Assembly (NCBI GenBank): GCA_963800505.1
Contig: CAWDBL010000037.1
Location: 248,001-312,000, forward strand
Direction of reading: 5' to 3'
DNA from: Fodinibacter sp963800505
GTDB lineage: Bacteria; Actinomycetota; Actinomycetes; Actinomycetales; Dermatophilaceae
Length of the DNA stretch: 64,000 bases
Positions 1-8,815 of this stretch are shown one piece after another; positions within the stretch are counted from its first letter, which is position 1; each line of letters begins with the position of its first letter. Both the position numbers and the translations under genes were made by a program. The notes under the pieces are model-generated. The model saw only the letters and a list, made by a program, of their open reading frames with translations, ran no database searches and was not told the DNA's origin.

Positions 1-1255
1 CGACCGCCTCCTGCATCCGCTCCACCTGGCGCTCCACCGCGGCCTCGTCACCGGCGAGGTGCCGGGGGAGGTGGGTGTAGGCCCACACCGACTCGGTGCC
101 GGCCGGGGAGCGGGTGGGGTCGGCGGTGGTCATCTGGCCCAGGAGCAGGAAGGGGTGACGCGGCATCCGGCCGACGGACAGGTCGGCAGCGACGTCGACC
201 AGCCCGTCGTCGTCGACCCCGAGGTGCACCGTCCCGGCGCCGCGCGCCTGCGGAGCGGTCCACGGGATGGGCTCGCGCAGAGCCCAGTTGACCTTGAGGG
301 TCGCGTCGTCCCAGTCGAACCGGCTCAGGTCGCGCGCGAACCGGGCGGGCAGCCGCTCGGCGCCGACGAGGTCGCCGTAGAGCAGCGGTGCTGGCACGTC
401 CGCCAGCACCGCGTGCCGCGCCTTCAGCTGCGTGCCGTCGGCCAGCCGCACGCCGTGCGCGCGCCCGCCCGAGACCACCACCTCGGTGACCGCGGTGCCA
501 CACCGGACCTGCACCCCGAGGGACTCGGCCCGCCGCCGGAGGGCGGCGGCCAGCATGCCCGCGCCGCCCTCGGGCACCGGGAACCCGACGTCCTGGCCGA
601 GCATCACGAGCAACCAGCCGAAGAGCGCGCTGCCAGCGCTGTCGGGTGAGACGTCGCTGTGCATCGCGTTGCCGCTGAGCAGGACTCGCGCCTCTTCGCT
701 GCCGAACTCCTCCTGGCCCAAGCGGCGCACCGACAGCAGGCCGAGCCGGGTGAGGTCGAGGGTGCCCGACACCCCCGAGCGCCGCAACAGCTTCATGCCG
801 GACCGCACGGGCGGGAAGGGGGTGAACAGGGCGTCGAGCAGCGGGTCCCGGATGCGGTCCCATCCCGCGACCAGGCGCAGCCAGGCATCGCCGTCACCGG
901 GATGTGCCGCGTCCAGCCCCGCCGCGGTGTCGTCCGGCCGGCGGCACAGCACGGAACCCCGCCCGTCGGGCAGCGCGTGCGCCATGACGGCGGGGGCGTG
1001 GCACCAGGCCAGGCCGTGGTCCTCGAGGTGCAGGTCGCGCACCACCGGGCTGGCGGCGGCCAGCGGGTAGAACGCGCTGAACAGGTCGGTGACGAACCCC
1101 GGCTCGACGCTCTCGGCGCTGCGCACCGCGCCGCCCACCTCGTCCTGCGCCTCCACGAGCACGACGTCCCAACCAGCATCCGCGAGGGCGTTGGCGGCGA
1201 CCAGGCCGTTGGGCCCGGCACCCACCACCACGGCGTCGCAGGTGGTCACCGGCAT
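1..1255 (-). CDS. phytoene-desaturase-like FAD/NAD(P) oxidoreductase, 3' end beyond window
   Basis: About 418 codons are visible; the C-terminus lies off the left edge. The N-terminus has a dinucleotide-binding motif, VVGAGPNGLVAAN, with glycines at residues 12, 14 and 17 and the ribose-binding acidic residue near Glu35. This matches the COG1233 family of phytoene-desaturase and carotenoid-isomerase-like flavoproteins. The ATG at 1255 is preceded by GAAGGAG at good spacing, and the whole visible frame is open with high GC3. No other carotenoid gene is in view, so the substrate cannot be assigned; many members of this family act on other hydrophobic substrates. It is divergent from the hemerythrin gene to its right. 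Confidence 0.85.
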   Translation of the reverse strand, partial: MPVTTCDAVVVGAGPNGLVAANALADAGWDVVLVEAQDEVGGAVRSAESVEPGFVTDLFSAFYPLAAASPVVRDLHLEDHGLAWCHAPAVMAHALPDGRGSVLCRRPDDTAAGLDAAHPGDGDAWLRLVAGWDRIRDPLLDALFTPFPPVRSGMKLLRRSGVSGTLDLTRLGLLSVRRLGQEEFGSEEARVLLSGNAMHSDVSPDSAGSALFGWLLVMLGQDVGFPVPEGGAGMLAAALRRRAESLGVQVRCGTAVTEVVVSGGRAHGVRLADGTQLKARHAVLADVPAPLLYGDLVGAERLPARFARDLSRFDWDDATLKVNWALREPIPWTAPQARGAGTVHLGVDDDGLVDVAADLSVGRMPRHPFLLLGQMTTADPTRSPAGTESVWAYTHLPRHLAGDEAAVERQVERMQEAV

Positions 1256-1336
1256 CGGCACTCCTTCGGTCGGTCGGGGGCTCCGGACGTGTGAAGCCAC
1301 CCCTGCCTACCCACACCGTGGCACGACCACGCCCGT

Positions 1337-1361
1337 GTTTGCGTGCAGGGGTGCCGGGTAG
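1337..1361 (+). promoter_or_regulatory. SigB-type promoter before hemerythrin operon
   Basis: GTTT at 1337-1340, a 15-nt spacer and GGGTAG at 1356-1361 fit the actinobacterial SigB/SigF-type consensus GNNT-N14-16-GGGTA. The site lies about 65 bp before the hemerythrin start. It is a sequence match only. Confidence 0.5.
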
Positions 1362-1425
1362 GTCGTCCGGGACGCCCCGGCCGGTGCCCCCCGCGCCCGC
1401 CGACCCCCATTCGCAAGGAGTCGAC

Positions 1426-1923
1426 ATGTCCCAGGACGCGATCGTGATGCTGAAGGACGACCACAAGGAGGTGCGCAAGCTCTTCCGCGAGTTCCAGAAG
1501 GAGTCGACCACCCCCGCCCGCAAGGGCAAGCTCGTCGAGAAGATCATCGAGCTGCTGACGGTGCACACCTACATCGAGAACGAGGTCATGTACCCGCGGG
1601 TGCGTGCCCTGCTGCCCGACCTCGAGGACGACGTGCTCGAGTCGTACGAGGAGCACCACGTGGCCGACCTGCTCGTGATGGAGCTGGTGCCGATGACGTA
1701 CAAGGACGAGCGCTTCGTGGCGAAGGCCACCGTGCTCATCGAGAACGTCGACCACCACATCGAGGAGGAGGAGCAGGAGTGGTTCCCGAAGGTGCGTGAG
1801 GGTCTGACCCGCACCCAGCTGCGCGAGATCGGCGCCGAGCTGGCCGAGGCCAAGGAGCGCGCCCCTCGCCGCCCCGAGCAGCCGAGCGCCCTGAAGAAGA
1901 CCATCGACGCGGTCATCGCCTGA
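1426..1923 (+). CDS. hemerythrin HHE domain protein
   Basis: A 165-residue soluble protein with the helical HHE cation-binding pattern: His13 in DDHKEV, His47 with Glu51 in VHTYIENE, the HH pair at 77-78, and HHIEEEE near 110-116. Such proteins carry a di-iron centre and are linked to O2, NO or oxidative stress sensing or protection. The ATG at 1426 follows AAGGAG. A lysine- and proline-rich tail ends the protein. It heads a tight group with the DUF2231 gene (4-bp gap) and the hydrolase (overlapping start). The SigB-type promoter upstream suggests general-stress expression. Confidence 0.88.
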   Translation: MSQDAIVMLKDDHKEVRKLFREFQKESTTPARKGKLVEKIIELLTVHTYIENEVMYPRVRALLPDLEDDVLESYEEHHVADLLVMELVPMTYKDERFVAKATVLIENVDHHIEEEEQEWFPKVREGLTRTQLREIGAELAEAKERAPRRPEQPSALKKTIDAVIA

Positions 1924-1927
1924 GCGC

Positions 1928-2560
1928 ATGCCCACCGCCACGACCCGCGCCGTCACCGCCGTCCAGCGCCTGGAGCAGAACCCGTCGCTCGACCGCCTGC
2001 GCTCCTTCTACGGCATGATCGCCGCTCCGCTCGACCGGTGGTCGGGCAGCGACCTGCTGCGCTCCGGGGTGATCGGGCACGCCCTGCACCCGCTGCTCAC
2101 CGACCTGCCGCTCGGCTTCTGGACCGCCGCGACCGCGCTCGACCTGCGGGGCAGGCCCGAGGACCGCGCGGCGAGCCGGTGGCTCGTCGGTGCCGGGCTC
2201 GCGGCATCCGGCCCCACCGCGCTCACCGGGGTGGCCGAGTGGGCACCGCTCGGCCGCGAGAACCAGCGGGTGGGCGCCCTGCACGGCGTGCTCAACGGCG
2301 CTGCGGTCACCCTCTACCTCGCGTCGTACGTCGCGCGCTCCCGGCGGCGGCACACGCTGGGCGTCGCGACGGCGCTCGCCGGTGCCGCCCTCACCGGCGC
2401 CTCGGGCTACCTCGGCGGCCACCTCACCACCGCCCGCAAGGTCGGCAGCCGCAACCAGGCCTTCGCCCGGGATGCCGTCGGGCCGCCCGACGCCGACTCC
2501 GTCACCGAGCGACCGGTGCCGCCGATCGAGCCGGTCGCCGGGCCGGGTGCGCTGACGTGA
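1928..2560 (+). CDS. DUF2231 family membrane protein
   Basis: A 210-residue protein with the DUF2231 signature GHALHPLLTDLPLGFWTA near residues 50-67, followed by three further hydrophobic segments. Family members are small multi-pass membrane proteins of unknown function, thought to carry haem or couple to cupredoxin or Rieske partners. The C-terminal 40 residues are polar and proline-rich, resembling the tail of versions fused to a Rieske domain, which is absent here. It sits 4 bp after the hemerythrin gene and its stop overlaps the next start, so the three genes are probably co-transcribed. Confidence 0.8.
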   Translation: MPTATTRAVTAVQRLEQNPSLDRLRSFYGMIAAPLDRWSGSDLLRSGVIGHALHPLLTDLPLGFWTAATALDLRGRPEDRAASRWLVGAGLAASGPTALTGVAEWAPLGRENQRVGALHGVLNGAAVTLYLASYVARSRRRHTLGVATALAGAALTGASGYLGGHLTTARKVGSRNQAFARDAVGPPDADSVTERPVPPIEPVAGPGALT

Positions 2561-3402
2561 TCGACGTCGTCGAGCGCGCCGGGCTGGCCATCGACGTGCG
2601 TGACGAGGGGCCACGTGGGGGCGATGCCGCGGTGCTGCTGCACGGCTTCCCGCAGGACTCGCGCTGCTGGAACGAGGTGACGCCGACGCTGCACCGCGCC
2701 GGCCTGCGCACCCTCGCACCCGACCAGCGCGGCTACTCGCCCGGGGCCAGCCCTGCCGACATCTCGGCCTACCGGGTCAGCACGCTGGCGGCCGACGTCC
2801 TGGCCGTCATGGATGCCGCTGACGTCGCCACCGCGCACGTCGTGGGGCACGACTGGGGTGGGGGCGTCGCGTGGTACCTCGGGGCGCACCACGCCGACCG
2901 GGTCGCCTCGCTGACGGTGCTGTCGACGCCGCACCCGGCCGCCATGGCGCACGCGATGACCCGGTCGCTGCAGCCCCTGCGCAGCTGGTACACCCTTGCC
3001 GTGCAGGTGCCGGTGCTGCCCGAGCTGCTGCTGGCCCGCACCCTCGAACCGGCGCTGCGGGCGTCCGGGCTACCGGCACACCTCGCGCGCCAGTACGGGC
3101 AGCGGTTCGCCAGCCCGTCGGCGCTGCACGGCCCGCTCGCCTGGTACCGCGCCGCCGGCCGGCGGCCCCCGTGGCAGCTGCTCGACGCCGTCGGCGCCGG
3201 CAGCGGCGACGTGGCCGTGCCGACCACGTACGTGTGGGGCCAGCACGACCCGGCCCTGGGGCGCACCGCGGCGCAGGACACCCGCAACCACGTCACCGGT
3301 GACTACCTGTTCGTCGAGCTCGACGCGGGGCACTGGCTGCCCGAGCTGCACCCCGACGAGGTCGCGGGCGCTGTGCTCGACCGGGTGCGCCACGCCGCCT
3401 GA
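2557..3402 (+). CDS. alpha/beta hydrolase, epoxide-hydrolase-like
   Basis: A 281-residue alpha/beta-hydrolase. The oxyanion motif HGFPQ is at residues 29-33 and the nucleophile elbow GHDWGG centres on Asp99. An aspartate nucleophile together with HGxP is typical of epoxide hydrolases and haloalkane dehalogenases rather than serine esterases. The catalytic His is in DAGHWLPELHP (His259), with an acid candidate in GQHDPAL. The GTG at 2557 overlaps the DUF2231 stop (GTGA), implying translational coupling. Within a stress operon it may detoxify epoxides, but the substrate is unknown. Confidence 0.82.
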   Translation: MIDVVERAGLAIDVRDEGPRGGDAAVLLHGFPQDSRCWNEVTPTLHRAGLRTLAPDQRGYSPGASPADISAYRVSTLAADVLAVMDAADVATAHVVGHDWGGGVAWYLGAHHADRVASLTVLSTPHPAAMAHAMTRSLQPLRSWYTLAVQVPVLPELLLARTLEPALRASGLPAHLARQYGQRFASPSALHGPLAWYRAAGRRPPWQLLDAVGAGSGDVAVPTTYVWGQHDPALGRTAAQDTRNHVTGDYLFVELDAGHWLPELHPDEVAGAVLDRVRHAA

Positions 3403-3433
3403 GCCCGAGCCGTCCGGGGAGCCGGACCAGCAC

Positions 3434-3485
3434 GCAGAAGTTCGGATGCCACGCCGTAATTGCTGCGCGGCATCCGAACTGCTGC
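3434..3485. terminator. long hairpin at convergent gene end
   Basis: Arms 3434-3450 and 3469-3485 (GCAGAAGTTCGGATGCC against its near-perfect reverse complement, one mismatch) enclose an 18-nt loop. It lies between the converging hydrolase and CBS genes and could terminate both. Each arm contains one copy of the GGATGCC word, in inverted orientation. Confidence 0.55.
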
Positions 3486-3602
3486 GTGCCCCGGCCGTGC
3501 GCGCGGGCCCGCCGCTCCTGAGCAGCGTTCACCCACCACAACCGGATGCCGGGGTGTGGGCCCCCGCCCCAACCACCCCGGCATCCTCGGCCCCCCGCGG
3601 TC

Positions 3603-4025
3603 TCACTCCTGCGAGATGGACTCCACGAGCTGGCCGGTCTGGTCGTCGGGCAGCGCCTGGGCGAGGTCGCCCTGGCTGATGATGCCGACAAGTCGGTGTC
3701 CGTCGATGACCGGGAGCCGCCGGACCTGGTGCTCCTCCATGGTGCGCCGGGCCTCGTCGAGCGGGTCGTCGGCGCCGATGGTCACGAGCTCGGTGTCCTG
3801 GACCACGGTGCTCACCGTGACCTCCTGCGGGTCCTGCCCCTTCGCCACGACCTTGATGACGATGTCGCGGTCGGTGATCATCCCCTTGAGGCGGTCGTCC
3901 TCGCCACAGATCGGCAGGGCTCCCACGTCGAGGGAGGCCATCTGCTGCGCGGCCGTTGCCACCGTGTCGTTCTCGGAGACGCACTGGGTGCCCTCGGTCA
4001 TGACGTCACGTGCGGTGCTGGTCAT
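3603..4025 (-). CDS. CBS-domain pair protein
   Basis: A 140-residue stand-alone protein with two CBS domains, roughly residues 7-62 and 72-128. It begins MTSTARDVMTEG and contains the typical phrases LPICGEDDRLKGMITDRDI and RRLPVIDGHRLVGIISQGDL. CBS pairs bind adenine nucleotides such as AMP or ATP and act as energy sensors. Stand-alone versions in actinobacteria are often hypoxia or stress regulated. The ATG at 4025 has GGAGGGG upstream; the longer in-frame reading to 4106 lacks such a site. A SigB-type promoter precedes the gene. Confidence 0.88.
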   Translation of the reverse strand: MTSTARDVMTEGTQCVSENDTVATAAQQMASLDVGALPICGEDDRLKGMITDRDIVIKVVAKGQDPQEVTVSTVVQDTELVTIGADDPLDEARRTMEEHQVRRLPVIDGHRLVGIISQGDLAQALPDDQTGQLVESISQE

Positions 4026-4062
4026 TTCCCCTCCTGCGGTAGTGCGGTTGTGAGACCGTCCC

Positions 4063-4087
4063 GTACCCCCCTCCACGGCACCCATTC
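4063..4087 (-). promoter_or_regulatory. SigB-type promoter before CBS gene
   Basis: Read on the minus strand, GAAT (4087-4084), a 15-nt spacer and GGGTAC (4068-4063) match GNNT-N14-16-GGGTAC. The -10 element lies about 38 bp before the CBS start codon. Confidence 0.5.
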
Positions 4088-4140
4088 GCGCTGGTCCGGG
4101 CCTCATTTGCCCGGTGTCCGGTGTGCGCGCGGCGCCGCGG

Positions 4141-5532
4141 TCAGGCCCGGCTCGACGCCGGGGCGGGCTCCCAGTGCACCGCCTTCAGCACGACCATCTC
4201 GCGCAGCAGGTCGGGCCCGTAGCCGGCTCCCCGCCCGCTGTCGCGACGCGGGTCGGCCGACCCGCCGGGTGCCCCGCCGAAGACCGCGTTGACCTTGACC
4301 GTGCCGACCTCGAGCGCCTCGATCGCCGCCAGGGCGTGGGCCGTGTCGGGGGTGAGCACCGTGGCGGCCAGGCCGTAGCGGCCACCACTGGCCCGCCCCA
4401 GCGCCTCCTCCCACGAGTCGACGACGGCCACCGCCGCCACCGGCCCGAAGGTCTCCTGCGCCATGACGAGCATCTCGTCGGTGCAGTCGACCAGCACGGT
4501 GGGGGCGTAGGCGGTGGGGCCGGCCCGCAGCACGCTGCCTCCGGTGAGCAGGCGGGCACCGGAACGCAGTGCCTGCTGCACGTGGTCGTCGACGGTGTCG
4601 AGCGCCCGCTCGTCGACGAGCGCCGCCATCGTCGTCGCGGGGTCGCGCGGGTCGCCGACCACGAGCGACTCGGCCCGGCGCACCAGCTCGGCGAGCACGG
4701 CATCCGCCACGTCGGCGTGCAGGTAGACCCGCTCCACCGAGGTGCACAGCTGCCCGGCGTTGGTGAAGGCGCCGACGGCGATCTGCTCCGCCGCCCAGGC
4801 CGGGTCGACCCCGGCGTCGACCAGAAGGGCGTCCTTGCCGCCGTTCTCGGTGACGGCCGCCGCGCCCCGGGCCGCGCACGCCACACGCACCGAGGCTCCA
4901 GCGGCGCTGCTGCCGATGTGTGCGACCAGGTCGACGCCCGGGTGGGCCGCGAGCGCCGCCCCGGCCCCGGCATCCCCCTCGACGAGCTCGAGCACGCCGC
5001 TGGGCAGGCAGCCGGCGACCAGCTCGGTGAGGCGTGCGCCCGGGGCGGCGCTGCGCTCGGACGGCTTGTGCACCACCGTGTTACCGGTGATGAGGGCGGC
5101 CGCGATGAGCCCGGCCGCGGCGGGGTAGGGGTCGTTCCAGGGCGTGATGACCCCCACGACTCCCCGCGGTTCGGTGCGGACGACGTCGAGCGCGCCGGGG
5201 TTGCCGGCCAGCGCCCGGCCACCCACCAGCCCGGTGACGGCGGCCTCGTCGAGGAGGTCGGCGGCCACCCTCGCGCCGTCGCGGGACTCGCCGAGCAGCC
5301 GGCCGGTGGTCATGCAGAGCAGGTCGCCGAGCTCGTCGGATGCCGCCCGCACCGCCGAGGCGGCCGCGCGCAGGTGCCCGGCGCGCTCGCCGGGCGACGT
5401 GGCCCGCCATCCCGGCTGTGCGGCGCGGGCGCGGCCCACGGCATCCGACACGGCATCCGACACCGCGTCGTCCCGATCGGGCACCGGCTCGGTGGGCGTC
5501 GCGGGCAGGGGGCGGCTCGTCGTCTGGGTCAT
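4141..5532 (-). CDS. aldehyde dehydrogenase family protein
   Basis: A 463-residue NAD(P)-dependent aldehyde dehydrogenase. The substrate-stabilising Asn133 is in TPWNDP, the general base Glu229 in TENGGKDA, and the catalytic Cys263 in NAGQLCTS. It oxidises an aldehyde to the acid; the class resembles succinate-semialdehyde or benzaldehyde dehydrogenases, but the substrate is not predictable. I chose the ATG at 5532; an in-frame GTG at 5613 would add 27 residues but lies in the promoter region of the divergent gene. The DAVSDAVSDAVG segment near residues 22-33 is encoded by a short tandem repeat. Confidence 0.88.
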   Translation of the reverse strand: MTQTTSRPLPATPTEPVPDRDDAVSDAVSDAVGRARAAQPGWRATSPGERAGHLRAAASAVRAASDELGDLLCMTTGRLLGESRDGARVAADLLDEAAVTGLVGGRALAGNPGALDVVRTEPRGVVGVITPWNDPYPAAAGLIAAALITGNTVVHKPSERSAAPGARLTELVAGCLPSGVLELVEGDAGAGAALAAHPGVDLVAHIGSSAAGASVRVACAARGAAAVTENGGKDALLVDAGVDPAWAAEQIAVGAFTNAGQLCTSVERVYLHADVADAVLAELVRRAESLVVGDPRDPATTMAALVDERALDTVDDHVQQALRSGARLLTGGSVLRAGPTAYAPTVLVDCTDEMLVMAQETFGPVAAVAVVDSWEEALGRASGGRYGLAATVLTPDTAHALAAIEALEVGTVKVNAVFGGAPGGSADPRRDSGRGAGYGPDLLREMVVLKAVHWEPAPASSRA

Positions 5533-5595
5533 GGCGGGAACGTGCCCGTTCCCCGCCCCGGCAAACCGCCTGCCGCCCTCGCGAGAAGTTGCCGC

Positions 5596-5621
5596 GACTG
5601 AGAAGCGCTTCACCCGGGTAG
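5596..5621 (+). promoter_or_regulatory. SigB-type promoter, probably leaderless transcript
   Basis: GACT (5596-5599), a 16-nt spacer and GGGTAG (5616-5621) fit the SigB-type consensus. The -10 element ends 9 bp before the ATG at 5631 and no Shine-Dalgarno sequence lies between them, so the mRNA may start at or next to the ATG. The perfect palindrome GAAGCGCTTC (5602-5611) lies inside the spacer and is a candidate operator. Confidence 0.45.
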
Positions 5622-5630
5622 TGGTGCCCC

Positions 5631-7301
5631 ATGCGAGTTCTCGGAGTCAACGCGATCTTCCACGACCCGGCGGCCGCGCTCGTCGTCGACGGGCGGGTGG
5701 TCGCCGCCGCCGAGGAGGAACGCTTCTCGCGGCGCAAGCACGGCAAGCGCCCGGTGCCCTTCTCGGCCTGGGAGCTGCCCGACCAGGCGATGCGCTGGTG
5801 CCTCGCCGAGGCGGGGCTACGCCCGCAGGACCTGGATGCCGTGGCCTACTCGTTCGACCCAGCCCTCGCCAAGCCGGCCGAGGACATGGGGCTGGACGAC
5901 CCGTGGGACTCGCTGCGCCGCACGTATGCCGAGTCGGCGCCCGGCTTCCTCGCCGCCTCGCTGCCCGGCCTGCACCGCGAGCAGGTGCGGTTCGTGCCGC
6001 ACCACGTGGCGCACGCGGCATCCGCGGCCCTGGCCGCGCCGCTGCAGACCCCCGGCCGCGCGTGCAGCGTGCTCGTGCTCGACGGGCGCGGTGAGCAGGC
6101 CAGCCACCTCGGTGGCCACTACGAGGAGGGTCGCCTCGAGGTGCTGGCGGCGCAGTCGCTGCCGCACTCGCTCGGGCTGCTCTACGAGTCGCTCACCGAG
6201 CACCTCGGCTTCCTGCGCTCGAGCGACGAGTACAAGGTGATGGCGCTGGCGTCGTACGGCAAGCCGGTGCACCTCGACGCGCTGCGCCGGTCGATCCGCA
6301 TCACGCCCGAGGGCGGCTTCGAGGCGCCCATCCCCGACTGGGAGCGCTTCGCGCCCCGCCGCTGCGGCGGAGAGCAGGACTGGCCGCCCCGCTACGCCGA
6401 CCTCGCCTGCTCGGTGCAGGCCTGCGTCGAGGAGCTGCTCGTCGAGCTCGCGACCTGGCTGCACGACCGCACCGGTGACCGGGTGCTCACCATGGCCGGT
6501 GGCACGGCGCTGAACTGCGTTGCGAACACGCGGATCTGGCGCGAGACCGCGTTCGAGGAGGTGTGGGTGCAGCCCGCGGCCGGTGACGCGGGCACCGCAC
6601 TGGGTGCCGCGCTGCAGGTGCACGCCGACGGCGGCAGCCTCGCGGAGCCGATGGCCACCGCGGCGCTCGGCCGGCAGTGGCGCGACGACGAGCTCGCCGC
6701 GTGGCTGCGCCGGGCGGCGGTGCCGTTCACGACCCCCGACGACCTCGCCGGCGAGGTGGCCGACGTGCTCGCCGCCGACGGGGTGGTGGCCTGGTTCGAC
6801 GGCCGCAGCGAGTACGGCCCCCGCGCGCTGGGCAACCGCTCGCTGATGGCGCACCCCGGGCGGGCCGAGAACCTCGAGCGGCTCAACGACGTCAAGGGCC
6901 GCGAGCAGTTCCGCCCGGTGGCGCCGATGGTGCTGCTCGAGCGCGCGGAGGAGATCTTCCTCGACGGGCCACTGCCCAGCCCTTACATGCTCTTCGTGCA
7001 CCTGGTCGCGCCCGAGTGGCGCGACCGCATCCCGGCCGTCGTGCACGTGGACGGCACCGCCCGGGTGCAGACGGTCGACGACGCGACCACCCCGCACGTG
7101 GCCGCGCTGCTGCGCGCGTTCGAGGCGCGCACCGGGCTGCCGGTCGTCGTCAACACCAGTCTGAACACCGCGGGCCGCCCCATGGTCGACGACCCGCGCG
7201 ACGCGCTCGAGCTGTTCGGGTCGGCTCCGGTCGACGCGCTGGTGCTCGGCCCGCACCTGGTGCGGCGCGGCGACCTCTTCGCCGCGGGGGCGCCGTCGTG
7301 A
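5631..7301 (+). CDS. carbamoyltransferase, NodU/TobZ family
   Basis: A 556-residue O-carbamoyltransferase. It begins MRVLGVNAIFHDPAAALV, with His11 in the conserved HD(P/S)AAAL motif. VPHHVAHAASA (His124, His125, His128) is the metal and carbamoyl-adenylate site of the Kae1-like N-terminal domain. A C-terminal Carbam_trans_C domain contains SEYGPRALGNRS. Relatives use carbamoyl phosphate and ATP to carbamoylate sugar hydroxyls, as in Nod factors and tobramycin. As first gene of the glycan operon, with the next start overlapping its stop, it probably decorates the sugar made by the downstream heptose enzymes. No ribosome site is visible, fitting a leaderless mRNA. Confidence 0.9.
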   Translation: MRVLGVNAIFHDPAAALVVDGRVVAAAEEERFSRRKHGKRPVPFSAWELPDQAMRWCLAEAGLRPQDLDAVAYSFDPALAKPAEDMGLDDPWDSLRRTYAESAPGFLAASLPGLHREQVRFVPHHVAHAASAALAAPLQTPGRACSVLVLDGRGEQASHLGGHYEEGRLEVLAAQSLPHSLGLLYESLTEHLGFLRSSDEYKVMALASYGKPVHLDALRRSIRITPEGGFEAPIPDWERFAPRRCGGEQDWPPRYADLACSVQACVEELLVELATWLHDRTGDRVLTMAGGTALNCVANTRIWRETAFEEVWVQPAAGDAGTALGAALQVHADGGSLAEPMATAALGRQWRDDELAAWLRRAAVPFTTPDDLAGEVADVLAADGVVAWFDGRSEYGPRALGNRSLMAHPGRAENLERLNDVKGREQFRPVAPMVLLERAEEIFLDGPLPSPYMLFVHLVAPEWRDRIPAVVHVDGTARVQTVDDATTPHVAALLRAFEARTGLPVVVNTSLNTAGRPMVDDPRDALELFGSAPVDALVLGPHLVRRGDLFAAGAPS

Positions 7302-8815
7302 CCGCCTCGACCCCTCGGTATGCCGTGGTCGTGCCGACGCTCGGCCGGCCGAGTCTCGCCGTGCTGCTCGACAGCCTCGCGGCCCAGCAGGGCCCGATGC
7401 CGCACGAGGTCGTCGTGGTCGACGACCGTCCCGAGCCCGGGCCGCTGCTGGCCGACGAGTCGTGGCCCTTCCCCCTGCGGGTCGTGCGCGGGTGGGGCCG
7501 GGGCCCCGCCGCCGCCCGCAACCTGGGCTGGCGGCTCACCTCGACGCCGTGGGTGGCCTTCCTCGACGACGACGTGGTGCTGCCCGCGGGGTGGACGCGC
7601 ACGCTCTCGGTGGACCTCGACCTGGCGGCGCCGGACGAGGCGGGGTCGCAGGGGCGGATCCGGGTGCCGCTGCCCGTCGACCGTCGCCCGACCGACTGGG
7701 AGCGCTCGACGGCCGGCCTGGAGTCGGCCCGCTGGGCGACCGCCGACATGGCGTACCGGCGCGCGGCGCTGCTCGCGGTCGACGGCTTCGACGAGCGCTT
7801 CCCCCGCGCCTACCGCGAGGACGCCGACCTGGCCCTGCGGGTGCAGCGCGCCGGCTGGCGGCTCGGGATGGGGCTGCGCGAGGTGCGGCACCCGGTGCGT
7901 CCGGCCGGCCCCGGCATCAGCGTGCGCGTGCAGCGGGGCAACGCCGACGACGCCCTGATGCGGCGCCTGCACGGGCCGCAGTGGCGCACGCAGGCCGAGA
8001 CCGGGCGGGGGATGTTCCGGCGCCACCTGGCGGCCAGTGCCGGGCTGGCCCTGGCCGCGCTCGCCGCGCCGGCCGGTGCCCGCTCCACCGCGGCCCGCGT
8101 TGCCGCGGCCGCGGGCGGCACGGCCTACCTGGTGCACGTCGCCGACCTGGTGCGGCGCCGGGTGGCGCCCGGCCCGCGCACGCCGGCCGAGACGGTGACC
8201 ATGACCTGGACGAGCGCGCTGCTGCCGGTGGCGGCGGTCTGGCACCGGGGCCGGGGGTGGTGGCGCCACCGCACCGCCGCCCCCTGGCCGACCGCACCCC
8301 GGGCGGTGCTGCTCGACCGCGACGGCACCCTCGTGCACGACGTGCCCTACAACGGCGACCCGGCGGCCGTCGAGCCGGTGGCAGGCGCCCGCGAGGCGAT
8401 CGACCGGCTGCGGGCCACGGGCCTGCAGGTCGGCGTGGTCACCAACCAGTCGGGCCTGGCCCGGGGCCTGGTCACCACCGACCAGGTCGAGGCCGTCAAC
8501 TCCGAGGTCGAGGCGCAGCTCGGCCCGTTCGGCACCTGGCAGGTGTGCCCGCACGGACCCGACGAGGGCTGCGCCTGCCGCAAGCCCCGGCCCGGCATGG
8601 TGCACGCCGCCGCCCGCCGGCTGGGGGTGCGCCCGGAGGAGTGCGTCGTCATCGGCGACATCGGCGCCGACGCCGAGGCCGCCCGGGCGGCCGGGGCGCG
8701 TTCGGTGCTGGTGCCCACCCCGGTGACCCGCGCCGAGGAGGTCGCGGCCGCGCCGGTGGTCGCCACGGACCTCGCCGGCGCCGTCGACATCGTGCTCGGG
8801 TGGCACCGTGGCTGA
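7298..8815 (+). CDS. GT2 glycosyltransferase fused to GmhB-type heptose phosphatase
   Basis: A 505-residue fusion. Residues 1-240 form a family 2 glycosyltransferase with VVVDDRPEPG near 38-47 and a DDD metal motif at 90-92. A hydrophobic linker region follows. Residues 333-505 are a HAD phosphatase of the GmhB/HisB-N group: LLDRDGTL with Asp340 and Asp342, VVTNQSGL, and the zinc-binding CPH...CAC pattern (Cys417, His419, Cys425, Cys427). These are hallmarks of D-glycero-D-manno-heptose-1,7-bisphosphate phosphatase. The GTG at 7298 overlaps the preceding stop. Fusion of a nucleotide-sugar phosphatase to a transferase suggests coupled synthesis and use of heptose. Confidence 0.85.
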   Translation: MTASTPRYAVVVPTLGRPSLAVLLDSLAAQQGPMPHEVVVVDDRPEPGPLLADESWPFPLRVVRGWGRGPAAARNLGWRLTSTPWVAFLDDDVVLPAGWTRTLSVDLDLAAPDEAGSQGRIRVPLPVDRRPTDWERSTAGLESARWATADMAYRRAALLAVDGFDERFPRAYREDADLALRVQRAGWRLGMGLREVRHPVRPAGPGISVRVQRGNADDALMRRLHGPQWRTQAETGRGMFRRHLAASAGLALAALAAPAGARSTAARVAAAAGGTAYLVHVADLVRRRVAPGPRTPAETVTMTWTSALLPVAAVWHRGRGWWRHRTAAPWPTAPRAVLLDRDGTLVHDVPYNGDPAAVEPVAGAREAIDRLRATGLQVGVVTNQSGLARGLVTTDQVEAVNSEVEAQLGPFGTWQVCPHGPDEGCACRKPRPGMVHAAARRLGVRPEECVVIGDIGADAEAARAAGARSVLVPTPVTRAEEVAAAPVVATDLAGAVDIVLGWHRG

